Origin: Chlorops oryzae
Taxonomy: Eukaryota > Arthropoda > Insecta > Diptera > Chloropidae
Direction: 5' to 3'
Assembly: GCA_020466095.1 (NCBI GenBank)
Contig: CM035806.1
Coordinates: 19,528,571 to 19,592,570 of the forward strand
DNA length: 64,000 nt
Shown here: in pieces, positions 45,901 through 56,348 of the stretch
Position numbering within the stretch: the first letter of the stretch is position 1
Layout of the letters: each line of letters opens with the position of its first letter
Position numbers and translations under genes: made by a program
The notes under the pieces: model-generated
What the model was told of the DNA's origin: nothing
Seen by the model: only the letters and a program-made list of their open reading frames with translations
The model's database searches: none

Positions 45901-47388
45901 TGAATTTACATCCAATTGTTGTTGTATCCTGAACCGCATTTTCTGCGCATCTTTGAAAGATGCGAAGAAAATGCGATTTTTTCCGATTATCTATCGATTT
46001 TAACTGCACATGTCTAGTGAAACATATGTTAATGACCATCATTTCAGGAATTGTCAGCAGCACAAATGGCGGGAAACCAAGAAAAAATGTAACATTATTA
46101 TGAGATATACATATATGTACATTATTATGAGAAAAATTTAATTTGTAGTTACTACTGATTTTTTAAATAACTTATTTCTATATAATAGTTAAAATATTCG
46201 TCCGAATAGTGGCCGAATATTCGTGGCATCACTTGTAAAAATATCAATTGTAAACAAAAATCAGCTGATTTTAAAGATGCAAGATGCGAAATGCCAAGTG
46301 GAAACACCAATCTCAAAAAATCGCATCTTGAAGATGCGAAAGCAAGATGCGGCTATAGTGGAAACGGCCTCTTAGATATTATTGAAATTTGGAAATAAGG
46401 ATTAATTTGACACATTAAAATGCCTACAGAAGCGATGAATCGTAACAAATTTTGTGGGCCGTAGGCGGTAATGCATACGACCTCATATACCATCCTAGTA
46501 TACTTTTGTTCGAGCTTGGAAGTTTTATAGAGTGAACGCCTACCACCACCACATAAAGTCGGCTTGTGGTAGGCAGGTCGCTTACAGTCTCGTATACTTT
46601 GTAAGCTATTGGTAGGCAGGTCGCTTACAGACTCGTATACTTTGTAAGCTATTGGTAGGCAGGTCGCCTACAATCTCGTATACTTTGTAAGCTATTAATA
46701 TTCAGCACATATAACCATATATGTCACTCTCATAGATTTTGAGCGGGATATTTCGCGCCAGTTAGAAAGAGATGGTACTCGGCAGGCAAAAAAAGAGTGA
46801 GAGGGAAATACTTTTGGTGAGTACCTAAGTGAAAAATGCTCTTTTTGGTGGGTACCCAAGACCGTGGTGGGTACCCAAAACCGCGGTGAAAAGAGCCAAA
46901 ATGGAAACGGCTCCTGAGTGACATATATAGTTATATATGATATTCAGGTTGCTTACAGTCTCGGATACTTTGTAGGCTTAAGGCACTGTTGGCCGCTGGA
47001 GTTAAAAAGATTGAGAGAAAAATTTCGCTCAAAATTGTATGTTTGATACTCTTAAAAAAAAAAAAAATATAACGATACATTTTTTCAGAATAAGGTTCTT
47101 AGATATTTTATATTTAATAACTTAATTTTTAGACACTCATGTTCACTTTCTCATGGAATACCCCAAAAGGAAAAAAATACGACAACTGCAATTTAAATAT
47201 ATTTATAAAACAACAAAAAAAAAAAAAAAAACAAGGAAAAATTCAATATGAATAATTGAAACGAATTCCGAACAAAAGCAGCAGCAAAATGTCGATAGTA
47301 GTACTTTACCTTCCAAGTTCCAATAGTCTACGCTCCATAACAATAGAGTTTGACGTATACCAGCAACCGCCATTCTGTCCTGATCCAT
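42907..47388 (-). CDS. sigmar: TNFAIP8/TIPE family protein (Sigmar-like)
   Basis: Four coding exons: 47388-47310, 44632-44478, 44380-44243 and 43182-42907, phases agreeing, 215 residues. The TIPE fold (six helices around a hydrophobic lipid-binding cavity) is covered by FKSRDIGLRAQKKILSRMA, TASLLDNLYRLCKIH, KNIIKIVIKIGVLNKNNQF, NTQLSVISFYEVDYSFDL and SHDALKSIVRRHL. The first exon, MDQDRMAVAGIRQTLLLWSV, gives an N-terminal extension; exon 2 has its own ATG (MADGIFKS, 44630) that would give a shorter form. Mammalian members bind phosphoinositides and act in cell death and inflammation; the single Drosophila member, Sigmar, affects autophagy and microtubules. The symbol rests on that one-to-one family relation. 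Introns 1 and 3 are crowded with transposons. Confidence 0.9.
43568..43640 (-). other. tRNA-like module 1 (pol III boxes)
   Basis: On the minus strand GTTTAGCGTAATGGTTAAGA resembles an A box and GCGGTTCGAGGCTC a B box, 35-40 bases apart as in a tRNA. The acceptor stem does not pair, so it is not called a functional tRNA. Confidence 0.6.
43870..43940 (-). other. tRNA-like module 2 (pol III boxes)
   Basis: On the minus strand AATAGCTTGATGGTTAAGAC gives an A box and AGAGTTCGAGCCCTG a B box. Both modules share ATGGTTAAGAC and the same orientation, so they look like diverged copies. The acceptor stem does not pair. Confidence 0.6.
44780..45720. repeat. Region with recurring GTGGGACA words
   Basis: CACGGGTGGGACAGATG (44784), CACGGGCGGGACAAATT (44949) and CAGGGGTGGGACACAAC (45690) are direct repeats across about 900 bases of intron 1 of the TNFAIP8-like gene. 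This may be a decayed element with subterminal repeats; the ends were not found. Confidence 0.4.
45829..46374. mobile_element. PIF/Harbinger-like MITE with TTA duplication
   Basis: The element spans 45832-46371 (540 bp). GAGGCCGTTTCCACTATA at the left pairs with TATAGTGGAAACGGCCTC at the right, and TTA flanks both sides. The sub-ends repeat AAGATGCG words. A piece at about 46130-46235 (AGTTAAAATATTCG, GTGGCATCACTT) comes from the hAT MITE family at 57230-57693, so another element was captured inside. Confidence 0.9.
46440..46990. repeat. Repeat element with 43-bp tandem units, copy 2 (inverted)
   Basis: Opposite-strand copy of 20962-21275: GGTAATGCATACGACCTCAT, GCCTACCACCACCACATAA, then about three units with GGTAGGCAGGTCGCTTACAG and CTCGTATACTTTGTAAGCTA, ending GGCACTGTTGGCCGCTGG. 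It is split by the MITE at 46706-46939. Confidence 0.85.
46698..46947. mobile_element. MITE with ATATTCAG 8-bp duplication
   Basis: The element spans 46706-46939 (234 bp) with ends CACATATAACCATATATG and CATATATAGTTATATATG, GTCACTC / GAGTGAC just inside, and ATATTCAG on both sides (46698-46705, 46940-46947). Its interior has three GGTGGGTACCCAA-like direct repeats. It interrupts the tandem-unit element. Confidence 0.9.
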
Positions 47389-47757
47389 TATTTTGAATAA
47401 AAAATGGATTTGCATATTGAAAGGGTTTAAAATAGAATATAGAGAGACGTCAAAGCACAATCGCATTAGAACTATATAACAACGTTTTACAAAATAAATC
47501 ATGTATGTGTATTTGTATGCGCGCTAGCGACCACACATGAGTGAATTATAATTCATATTTAATGTTCAAGTACGTTCAAGGCAAGCTATAATTAAAGGAT
47601 GACATTTCCTTCATTCTTTAAATTCAAGGTTTATTGGGAACCTTGGGCTAGAAGAAGGTAATATAATGAAAGAAATATTGATCAAAATTCATCACATAGC
47701 GGTCTTCATTTTCAGATCTTTTATTTATTTATTTACTAGAAGACCCGGAGAACTTTT
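47389..47757. other. Upstream of the TNFAIP8-like first exon
   Basis: No coding sequence was supported. This should contain the leader or promoter of the leftward gene, but no core motif is clear. Confidence 0.35.
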
Positions 47758-48147
47758 GTGAATCTCTACGTCTCTGTCACTCCCTCGCTTCCTTCCTCTC
47801 CCACCATCATTCACGCGACCCCTCTCTCCATCTCTTGCGCTTTCCTTCGTTACCATCTCCCACTCGCTCTCTTACCCAATCCCTCTCTTACACACTCTCT
47901 CTTTCTCTCTATCTCTATCTCTCTCTCACACCCTGTCTTTCACTCTCTTTCTCTCTCTCTCTCACCCTGTCTTTCACTCTCTTTCCGTCTCTAACTCCCT
48001 ATTTTCCACCATTTTCATCTATTTCCCTCTTTTTACGTCTACTACTGTCTCTTTCCGTCTCTTTCTGTCCCTTTCTGTATCTTTATGCCTCTTTCTGTCT
48101 CTTTCACTCTCTATCCCAATCTTCCCTTCTCTTACATACTCTTTTTT

Positions 48148-48205
<58 letters not shown>

Positions 48206-48215
48206 TATCTATTTC

Positions 48216-48248
<33 letters not shown>

Positions 48249-48250
48249 TA

Positions 48251-48308
<58 letters not shown>

Positions 48309-48522
48309 TCTATCTCTCTATCTCTCTATCTCTCTATCTCTCTATCTCTCTATCTCTCTATCTCTCTATCTCTCTATCTCTCTATCTCTCTATCTCTCTA
48401 TCTCTCTATCTCTCTATCTCTCTATCTCTCTATCTCTCTATCTCTCTATCTCTCTATCTCTCTATCTCTCTATCTCTCTATCTCTCTATCTCTCTATCTC
48501 TCTATCTCTCTATCTCTCTATC

Positions 48523-48568
<46 letters not shown>

Positions 48569-48580
48569 GCTGACTTTCAC
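47758..48580. repeat. CT and CTCTCTAT microsatellite array
   Basis: Begins as imperfect CT repeats, becomes pure CT near 48150, then about 30 nearly perfect copies of the 8-mer TCTCTCTA from about 48293 to 48530, then CT again. The long ORFs here encode only Ser-Leu-Tyr-Ile repeats and are not genes. Confidence 0.97.
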
Positions 48581-49590
48581 TCTCTTTCCGTCTCTAACTC
48601 CCTATTTTCCACCATTTTCCTCTATTTCCCTCTTTGTCCGTCTACTACTGTCTCAAAAAACAGGCTCAGTCCTTTTTATGGCTCTAGAGCAGCCATGCAC
48701 AAAAGGCATTCAAAAAGGCAAAAGAGAAGCAAAAAATAGAAGTTCGTGTACGTATATGAAGAGAGAGTTTTAAAAATGATACCGAACGAGTAGGCTCTGT
48801 GCCGCTTTTTTTCAGAAGAGAAGCTAGTTTTTGTATTTTTATGTTTTTGTTGTACTATACACTAACATTTTTCGGACGTTTGTCTGTAGTGGTGGTCATC
48901 ACTGCTCTAGAGTCTAGACTATGTCCGTACGAAATATCATTTAAATCGGTTCAGTAGTTTAGGCGTGATTTTGTAACACACAAAAAGACAGAGTTACTTT
49001 CGCATTTATTTATTCATATTGTTTTTTCTTTGAAATTTACCCATTCCCGCAATCCATATGTTCTTTTCACATCTAATCGATGTAAGACATTTTATGGCCA
49101 TTTATTTGTATTTACGTTTATCTATCTACAATGTACAATTTATTGCAAAAAGAATTGAGCTTATCAAACCGGAGAACCGCAGTAATTTAAAGCTGTTTAT
49201 GCCATAATGTTGAAGTGGCGCAAAAAATTGGAAGCCCCCCATCTCCTCTTTTATGCCACTTCAACATGTTCAAATAACAGGAGATTAGCATTTTATCATG
49301 CCGCTGTCGATGCCTAGTAAAGAATCCTTAAGAGCTTTAAAAAAACAAAAAAAAACACTAATAACAAATTTTAGTAAAAAGGCGAAAAAAAAACTTGTTT
49401 TGTGGCCTTCAAGATCCACACGCACTGAGATTCCTTTCAAGAAAATAAAGCAAGCTCGCATGACTTGAGCAAATTAAAACTAAAAATAAAATTAAGTGCT
49501 CTAAAAACATCGAGTTTCCTTGACGAAGATGTGATGCGTCGTCGTGTGTCCTTGCCACCTATGGTATGTCATGCATACATATGTATGCAT
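48581..49590. other. No gene; possible old transposon 3' part
   Basis: TCGGTTCAGTAGTTTAGGCG followed by GTAACACACAAAAAGACAGAG (about 48950-48990) is a phrase often seen near the ends of insect transposons. 48580-48655 repeats the microsatellite's non-CT flank at 47965-48050 (GACTTTCACTCTCTTTCCGT, then CTACTACTGTCTC). A small palindrome pairs ATGTTGAAGTGGC (49208) with GCCACTTCAACAT (49255). Confidence 0.4.
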
Positions 49591-49771
49591 CAGTGTTGCC
49601 AGTATTTTGGCGCAGCTTTTGCCTCGAATATTGGGGGGAAAAAAAAAATATTTTTAGTCCAGTTTTCTATTTAAAAATTATTGTGAAAAACCACTTTAAA
49701 GTGAAGGTGAAAAATTGAACTCTAAAAAAACGCTCCAAAATGGGGAAAAATACCCCAATCTGGCACCACTG
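49591..49771. mobile_element. hAT MITE (CAGTGTTGCCAG ends)
   Basis: CAGTGTTGCCAGTATTTTGG at the left and CCCCAATCTGGCACCACTG at the right. The flanks GTATGCAT and ATATGTAC agree in 5 of 8 positions, consistent with an old duplication. Related to the larger element at 61901-63331. Confidence 0.65.
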
Positions 49772-50615
49772 ATATGTACTCAGAAACGAAATTCGGACAG
49801 ATTCGCTTACAGAGGCACAGCTATAGCGATGTAACTACAAAATTACATAGAAATGCATACATTAGACAAGCAATTTGCGTTGTTAAAGGCGTTGTTGTCA
49901 AGGACTGGGGCGAATGTTTATTGCTAAAAGGCGAAACTTGATGGGATGGCACTTGACTTGACGGGCATTCATTCGGCGATTAGTTCAAATTCTTTAAGTG
50001 CGAAAAAGCCATTTCCATAGAAAAAGTCAAGGTAAATAAAGGTACCCCCAAATATTTTCATTTCATACAGTCTGATTATGTTTTTTTTTTAATTTTATGG
50101 TTATGTGTGACATTTACTAATTTGATAATTTCATTGAAATTTTTTCGCTACCTTTGTAACCTTTTTTTGACATTGACATTGACATTGAAATTTAATGTGG
50201 AAAGAAAGGACCTTCGATGGCGATTTCTACCGTCAGTCAATAGGTTCAAGGACGCAATAGGACGCATTAAATAAATCCTGTCGGAGTTTTCATAGAAGGT
50301 TAGAAATCAAAAAAACATATTTTCATATGAGAAAATATGAGTCAAAATTGTAATATAGACGTATCTATGTATGAATGCTTCGAAACTGTTTTAATATATT
50401 TTTATGATAACCAGTGATGAGGAATATCAATATCAATATAAATATCAAATATATGTAAATAATGTGTAAAGATTAGATGGAAGAGAAAAGAAATAATATG
50501 TACAAAATTCTGTCCGACTTTCGCTTTCGAACAATTTGAACAGATTTTGTCTATAGCGGAGCAAAACACAGATTTTCCGATTTAGTTTCTTTCAGGTCTA
50601 TACAGAGGGATTTCG
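49772..50615. other. Intergenic, no gene seen
   Basis: AT-rich, with TGACATTGACATTGACATTG (about 50168) and ATATCAATATCAATATAAAT (about 50425) as short simple repeats. No gene or terminal repeats were recognised. Confidence 0.4.
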
Positions 50616-51440
50616 GTCCATTTCTTTTTTTCCTTTCCTTTTCCTTCTTTTCCATTTCTTTCCCTTCCTTTCTATTCCTTTCCTTTCCTTTCCTTTCCTT
50701 TCCTTTCCTTTCCTTTCCTTTCCTTTCCTTTCCTTTCCTTTCCTTTCCTTTCCTTTCCTTTCCTTTCCTTTCCTTTCCTTTCTTTCCTTTCCTTTCCTTT
50801 CCTTCCTTTCCTTTCCTTTCCTTTCCTTTCCTTTCCCTTTCCTTTCCTTTCCTTCTTTCCCTTCATCTTTCCCTTCATTTCCTCTTTCCCTTCCCTTTTC
50901 CCTTTCCTTTCCCTTCGTTTCCCTTCCCTTGCTTTCCCTTCGTTTCCCTTCCCTTCCTCTTCCTTCCTGTCCTTTCCATTCCTTTTCTTTCCCTTACATT
51001 CCCTTGCTTTCACATCATTTCTCTTCGTTTCCCTTCCCTTACTTCCATTCCTTTCCATTTCCTTCATTTCCTTTCCTTCCTTTCCTTTCCTTTCCTTTCC
51101 TTCCTTTCCTTTCCTTTCCTTTCCTTTCCTTTCCCCTTTCCTTTCTTCTTACTTTCCTTTTCCCTTTCCCTTTCTTTCCTTTCCTTATCCTTTCTTCTTT
51201 CCTCTTTCCTTTCCTTCCTTTCCCTTCCTTTCCTTATTCTCCTTTCCCTTCCTTTCCTTCCTTTCCTTTCCTTTCCTTTCCTTTCCTTCCTTTCCTTTTC
51301 CTTTCCTTTCCTTTCCTTTCTTTCCTTTCCTTTCCTTTCCTTTCCTTTCCTTTCCTTTCCTTTCCTTTCCTTTCCTTTCCTCTCCCTTCCTTTCCTCTCC
51401 CTTCCTTTCCTTTCGCTTCCTTCCTTTTCCTCTTCTTTCC
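50616..51440. repeat. CCTTT pentanucleotide array of about 800 bp
   Basis: Long runs of TCCTT, perfect at about 50680-50785 and 51300-51380, with degenerate CCCTT and TTCCC variants between. ORFs on both strands (Lys-Gly-Lys-Glu-Arg on minus, Phe-Pro-Phe-Leu-Ser on plus) are translation of the repeat. Confidence 0.97.
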
Positions 51441-52110
51441 AAGAGTAAGAGCAAAAGAAAATCAAAGGGCCTTAAGACATTGTCTAAGATGAATACGGTG
51501 CAACCTAGAGAAATTACGGTCGAATTTGAGGTAATTAAAGATAGCAATACAGCTTCGGCGATTCCCGAAAGAACGACAGAAAAAACGCATCAACCTGCTT
51601 TAAAAGAAATCCTTCGGTTATTATGGAGCCCATTCATAGAGTTCGAGTCCAGAGGTGTCACCTCCTTAAATAAAAAGATAATATAGAGAGCCACCCCCAT
51701 AAATAACAAGATAAATTTGTTCATATAAACGTTCACGAATTTTTCCCTAATTCAATCGATTTGCTTAAAACATTCTCTAAGATCGATAATAAATAAAAAC
51801 TTCAATAAAAAGATCTACCTAGATGTTCAGCGAGCGGAGCCACCTTCACTAACCACAGGAGTCTTCAGTTCTACCGAACGGTGTGAGTAAATTCGTAAAG
51901 ACAAGTTAATAGCCACTTCAGAAGGTCATTGGAACACCAGTTCGTGAGGCGCACACATTTGAAATGAGACACCATACCGAAGACCCCACCACCACTTGGG
52001 AACGAATTTGAAAAGAAGAGGGAACAAATTTACTTCTTCGAAATTAATTCGACGGAATCGCATTCGTCGCAATAAAGAGTGAGTCACTCACAATAGCAGC
52101 GACTTGTGAT
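51441..52110 (+). other. Unrecognised region with a short ORF (51480-51686)
   Basis: The ORF encodes 68 residues (from MSKMNTVQPREITVEFEV) and is open further left with KSKSKRKSKG, but begins in the repeat and has no recognised domain. Short phrases on both sides of its stop (GGTGTCACCTCC, GAGCCACCCCC, GAGCCACCTTC) recur. It may be the degraded 3' part of a retroelement, but nothing proves it. Confidence 0.25.
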
Positions 52111-52914
52111 AGATTGGTCTATTTTATTTTTATTTTATTTTTTCATTTTATTTGGTTGTCATTATGAAATGACAACGTTTTCCATGAAGTCAACTGCTAA
52201 ACTCAGCCATACACTCGAAAGACATAAACAATACCACAACAACAACAACAACAACAACAACAAAAAACCCTGAGCTTGATTGTGTGCTCTAATTGGATTC
52301 TTTGTTGTTGTAAGTGGTGCTTGGCGCAAGGTGTGTATGCGAAAGAAATTCTTCGATTAATGAAATCATTATTTACACTCCGAAGAATGGCCTGGAGGAG
52401 TTAGGAGTGCAAATTATTTCAGGGGGAAAAATAACCACAATTAAAAAAAAAAAAAAATAATAAGAACATTGGGAAAAATTTGTTCGTATTTGTTTGGTTT
52501 CACTATTGCTTATCGATTAAGTTCTTTCCATAAATTGATTCCTTTCGGTCTAATGGGAAATTACTCACTAAGCATTTTTTGAAGCATTCAAAATTCAGAT
52601 TCATCTTGGTCAACCAATGTTTTGGAACTTGAAGCTTCTACGCCTTTTATTTCGCATGTTGCGATAAATGTCTAATTGTGGGCGTGGCAGTGGGCCGATG
52701 TTGCCCACTTTCATTTAGAATCGTTCTCGGGGCCCAGCACACTTGTGTGCAAAATTGATTAGTCCAGCCGTTTGGAAGGAGATCCGACCACAGACGGACA
52801 TGTCTAAACGAATTCAGTTTTCCGTCCTGATCAGGAATATCTATGTAGTACATATATATGTACATATTTGTCTTTATCTACGGAGCTTAGTTGTAGCATC
52901 AAACTAAATAATAC
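52111..52914. other. Intergenic, no gene seen
   Basis: Contains ACAACAACAAC (52238-52260), an A run near 52445, and the phrase GTCCGACCACAGACGGACAT. No gene was recognised. Confidence 0.4.
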
Positions 52915-53045
52915 AATGTGCTCTCTCTTTGCCGTCACTCCTTTTAAGCGGACACCCCTCTTAAAGGGACACTTTTTGGGAAAGTTCTTGTCGTTCAAAT
53001 AGTTTCCTCTTAAGCGGACACCTCTGTTAAGCGGACACATTTATC
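52915..53045. mobile_element. pogo/Tigger-like end fragment
   Basis: TGTGCTCTCTCTTTGCCGTC, then CTTTTAAGCGGACACC and CTGTTAAGCGGACACATTTA, the same words as the complete element 53112-53270. A decayed copy lacking a clear second end. Confidence 0.6.
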
Positions 53046-53109
53046 GGTCGCGTAGAAATCCTCATATAAAGAATTGAGCAATAGTTTTTCAACGTATTTC
53101 GTGAGGGAA

Positions 53110-53272
53110 TACAGTGTACTCTCTCTTAAGCGGACACCTACGGGACCAAAAAATATGTCCGTTTAAGAGGGAACTATCGGAGAATCAAGAACACTCGAGC
53201 ATTCCCAAAAAGTGACCGTTTAAGACGGGTGTCCGCTTAACAGGAGTGTCGGCAATGGGAGAGTTCACTGTA
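53110..53272. mobile_element. pogo/Tigger-like MITE, 159 bp, TA duplication
   Basis: The element spans 53112-53270. CAGTGTACTCTCTCTTAAGC at the left and GGGAGAGTTCACTG at the right, with TA on both sides. AAGCGGACACC and its inverse GGTGTCCGCTT occur inside. Confidence 0.88.
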
Positions 53273-54435
53273 GTTATTTTCATTGCTGGAGAGGGGGGGA
53301 AAAAAAATTGATGAAAATTTGAGACTTTTTGAATATTGAAAATGCACATTCAATAAATAAATCCAATTTTCAATGAACTATGGCAAAAGCGCGAAACACT
53401 GCGAGTCTTTGCAAAGCCATTTTATGGCCTTTTCAAATATACAAAAAAAAAAAAAAATAATAATAATAATAAAATGAAATAAAAAGAGAGAAATAATCAA
53501 TTATTCCATTGTAAACAATATGAAAACACGTCTGTCCGTTCACTCGTCCGTGCCGTTCCGTTCCGTTCCGTCGGGCTTGATGCGTGCGCTCGTGCGTTGG
53601 CGCGATGGTGGGACGTCCGTTGAATTTTCTTTTCGATTGTGTCAAACTTCATTGCGTCCCATCATTGGTGGGTGAGGTAGTTTAAGTGCGGGCGCGTGCA
53701 CAAAACTGAATTTCATTTCTTCGCTGGCTTTCAAATGATTTATTTTTGTTCTCGATTTGTAAACATTGCCTTATTTGTGCAATATTTTAACTTAAATTTT
53801 ATGAAATCTTTCTTCGGGTCGAATTTTTCTTCTTTCCCTCACCATTTTAAAGCGAATAAAATTAATAATAAAAAAATAATAATAAATAATAATAATAATA
53901 AAACAACAAAAAATTCAGATCGAATAAATTTTTATCTTTGGGAGACTTATCATTTAGCAATATTTTTTTTTTGTTTTATCGAGACGGAAAACAGAGGCTC
54001 TTTGAAGGCCTCAATGGCTTCCTGCATTTTTCCTCAAACCGATTGACTCTTTAAAAAAATTTTACCACATGGATGTGCTTTAATTTTTTAAGGGGTTAAT
54101 CTGAAGTTACCACTTTTAGAAATCGATTTTTATTTTCTTTCACATTTCGATAGTTAAACCTATTGAGAATAGATTGTGAAAAACTCAGACCGAAAATCAA
54201 GTATTAAAAAAGTTATATCTCAGAATCGCCGACACGCCCCAGGCGACCTGTTCTGCTCTTGAAACGCGTTTTCCTTGAAACGTCATTTTCTGGCACGGGA
54301 CACATCCTACAGACCAAACTATGCAACCGATTGCTTTGAAACTTCAATATATTCTTCCACTGATTCGTAGTTCTCGCAGGTACCAGAATTATATTTTTTT
54401 GAAATTTTTTAATATTCTTTTTTCACGATTTTTTA

Positions 54436-54472
<37 letters not shown>

Positions 54473-54689
54473 CGATGTTCGACACTTTTTTCTGCATCCT
54501 CCCATTATTTTACTTATATATAATTTCATAATTCTGGTACGGACGATAACGACAGACGTACTTAACAATAATCCATTCGATTTTATAATTTCGGACACTC
54601 TAAAAAGCCCCTAACAGTGTTGCCCAACGACCTACTTTTTTTTTTAGTGTGTACTTTGACTAAAAAAAAATATTTATTTATATTAATAT
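53273..54689. other. No gene supported; one GC-rich stretch
   Basis: 53520-53700 is GC-richer (CCGTTCCGTTCCGTTCCGTC, GCGTGCGCTCGTGCGTTGGC) and could be a promoter or untranslated exon. Long A or T runs lie near 53440 and 54437-54469. The ORFs lack domains. Confidence 0.35.
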
Positions 54690-55060
54690 TAGAGAACTTT
54701 ACAGCTAAACTAGTCTAGATGAGGCAGGGGGCCCCATGGCACGGGTCACGGGCTTGACGGCCCCGCCTTTCCTGAGTCGCGGTGCTAGCCGATTGCCCCA
54801 GTCAAATCATGCAGACTGGTAAATAAATGTATGAAGCGGGACCCGGCCGCGGGTTTATTGTAGGGAGTGTCACCTTTGACGAATTTTAGGCCCTACCACG
54901 AAGTAATGCCACAGCGTTTCCAGGGTAGGAATCCTAACTAGAAGAGATGGGGATGTTTTTTAGTGGAACCACCACACACCCAGCAATCACGGATGCTGTT
55001 AGTCCGAAAGGACTTTTTACCTCCTCGCCGCAAAAAATAAAGAAAAAAATAAAAAAAATT
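54690..55060 (+). mobile_element. Possible 3' end of a non-LTR retrotransposon
   Basis: A GC-rich island (GGCAGGGGGCCCCATGGCAC, CTTGACGGCCCCGCC, GACCCGGCCGCGGG) leads into CCACCACACACCCAGCAATC, CGAAAGGAC and CCTCCTCGCCGC, then an A-rich tail near 55035-55060. This composition and order recall 3' untranslated parts of insect LINEs. No reverse-transcriptase ORF is present. Confidence 0.35.
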
Positions 55061-55204
55061 GGCTTGGAAATTTAGGCTTTAGTATAGCAACTGGATACTG
55101 AGGCCTTCGGACTAAAAAAAAAAATCATGAGTTCGTTTTTTAGGTAGCAGAATCAAATGTCGAGGTAGCCTGGCACTTTCAAATTTAGGAGCACCGTAAT
55201 ATAT

Positions 55205-55641
55205 GGGCCAAAATTCTTTTTCATGCCTAAACTTCTATCGCTGTTAATAAAATTCAGTTTTCATGAAGGAGAAAACCAAATTAATAAAAAAATTTATTTT
55301 AACAAAAAAATTTTTAACAACAAAATAAAATACTCTAGTCGAATTGAAAAAAATCAAATATCACCAAAACTCCATTTTGTTTACTCGCAAATTACAGTAA
55401 CATTGTTGTCATCTCTTGTGTTGCCTTGCCAAAAAAGACAACAATTTTTCTGTAATTTGCGAGTAAACAAAATGAAGTTTTAGTTATGTTTGAATTTTTA
55501 CGATTCGACTAGAGTATTTTATTTTGTTATTAATATAATTTTTGTTAGAATTAATTTGTTATTAATGTGGTTTGTTCCTTCATTCAAATTGAATTTGATT
55601 GACAGATACAGATATTTAGGCATTTAAAAGAATTTTGGCCC
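55205..55641. mobile_element. Foldback MITE (GGGCCAAAATTCTTTT ends)
   Basis: GGGCCAAAATTCTTTTTCAT pairs with AAAGAATTTTGGCCC. Inner arms AATACTCTAGTCGAATTG / CGATTCGACTAGAGTATT and TTTGTTTACTCGCAAATTAC / GTAATTTGCGAGTAAACAAA pair too. 437 bp, non-coding; flanked by AT on both sides at most. Confidence 0.85.
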
Positions 55642-55679
55642 ATTAGGTATAAGTATGCATATAAGTAGTATGAACAATT

Positions 55680-55794
55680 GGGCAATTCACAAAGTCTTCT
55701 AAAGACCTTTTAAATTTATCCTCTGCTAAAATGAATATTTTTAGAGCTAAAAACAATAAATTTAAAGGGATTTTCGAAGATTTTGTGAATTGCC
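55680..55794. mobile_element. Tiny MITE (GGGCAATTCAC ends)
   Basis: GGGCAATTCACAAAGTCTTC at the left and GAAGATTTTGTGAATTGCC at the right, 115 bp. Non-coding. The target duplication is not clear. Confidence 0.7.
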
Positions 55795-55799
55795 TAATT

Positions 55800-56240
55800 A
55801 TGTTTTAATAATTTAAATAAAAAAATTCAGCTTCTTTTAGAAGTACCGAGGAATAGTTGCAATGGTGAGTTCAAAAGCAGTATTGGAAATCGAAACGTGT
55901 CACGTTTCTTGTCAAGCCATAAGATGAACTAAAACATCGGCTAATGTTATATGATATGATATGAATGGAGGAATTTTTGAACTCAAAGCGTTTAGCACTG
56001 AAAAGGTAAACGCTGATATAGTCCATTATAGACGGCTATGGGAAGAATGAACGAAAGAACGAATCATTCGAAAAGAGACAAGAAGAGAAACAAGAAATCT
56101 AAAATCTTATTTAAATTACTTTTTTCACACAAAAAAAAAAAAAATTAAAGAAATCAATAGTTAATCAGAGACACATAAAAAATTCCGAATAAATTGCGAA
56201 TGGGTAGAAAAAAAAAATTAAGTCGTTTATATGTAGTATA
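55800..56240. other. No gene seen
   Basis: AT-rich spacer between small transposons. No ORF or structure was recognised. Confidence 0.4.
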
Positions 56241-56242
56241 TA

Positions 56243-56348
56243 CAGTATTCCCCGGATATAAGCACCTTGCAAAAGGAACGAAAGATAGTGCGTGTAAGCG
56301 AGGAATGCTTATAAGCGAGGGGTACATACATCCGGGGAATACTTTGTG
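56243..56348. mobile_element. pogo/Tigger-like MITE, 106 bp
   Basis: CAGTATTCCCCGGATATAAG after TA at the left, ATGCTTATAAGCGAGG inside, CATCCGGGGAATACTTTG at the right. Same family as 12741-13257, shortened, with a few bases altered at the right end. Confidence 0.75.

Noticed and set aside
46560..46690. CRISPR-like array of 43-bp repeats
   Set aside because: The units are contiguous with no unique spacers, the genome is eukaryotic, and a second copy shows it is part of a mobile repeat.
47758..48773. Long ORFs (162-312 residues) of Ser, Leu, Tyr and Ile
   Set aside because: They are translations of CT and CTCTCTAT microsatellites.
50672..51547. Several ORFs on both strands rich in Lys-Gly-Lys-Glu or Phe-Pro
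   Set aside because: They are translations of the CCTTT array; no start, splice or domain evidence.
51480..51686. Retroelement gag or env ORF
   Set aside because: Only 68 residues from the ATG, no zinc knuckle, protease or other domain recognised; left as an unrecognised region.
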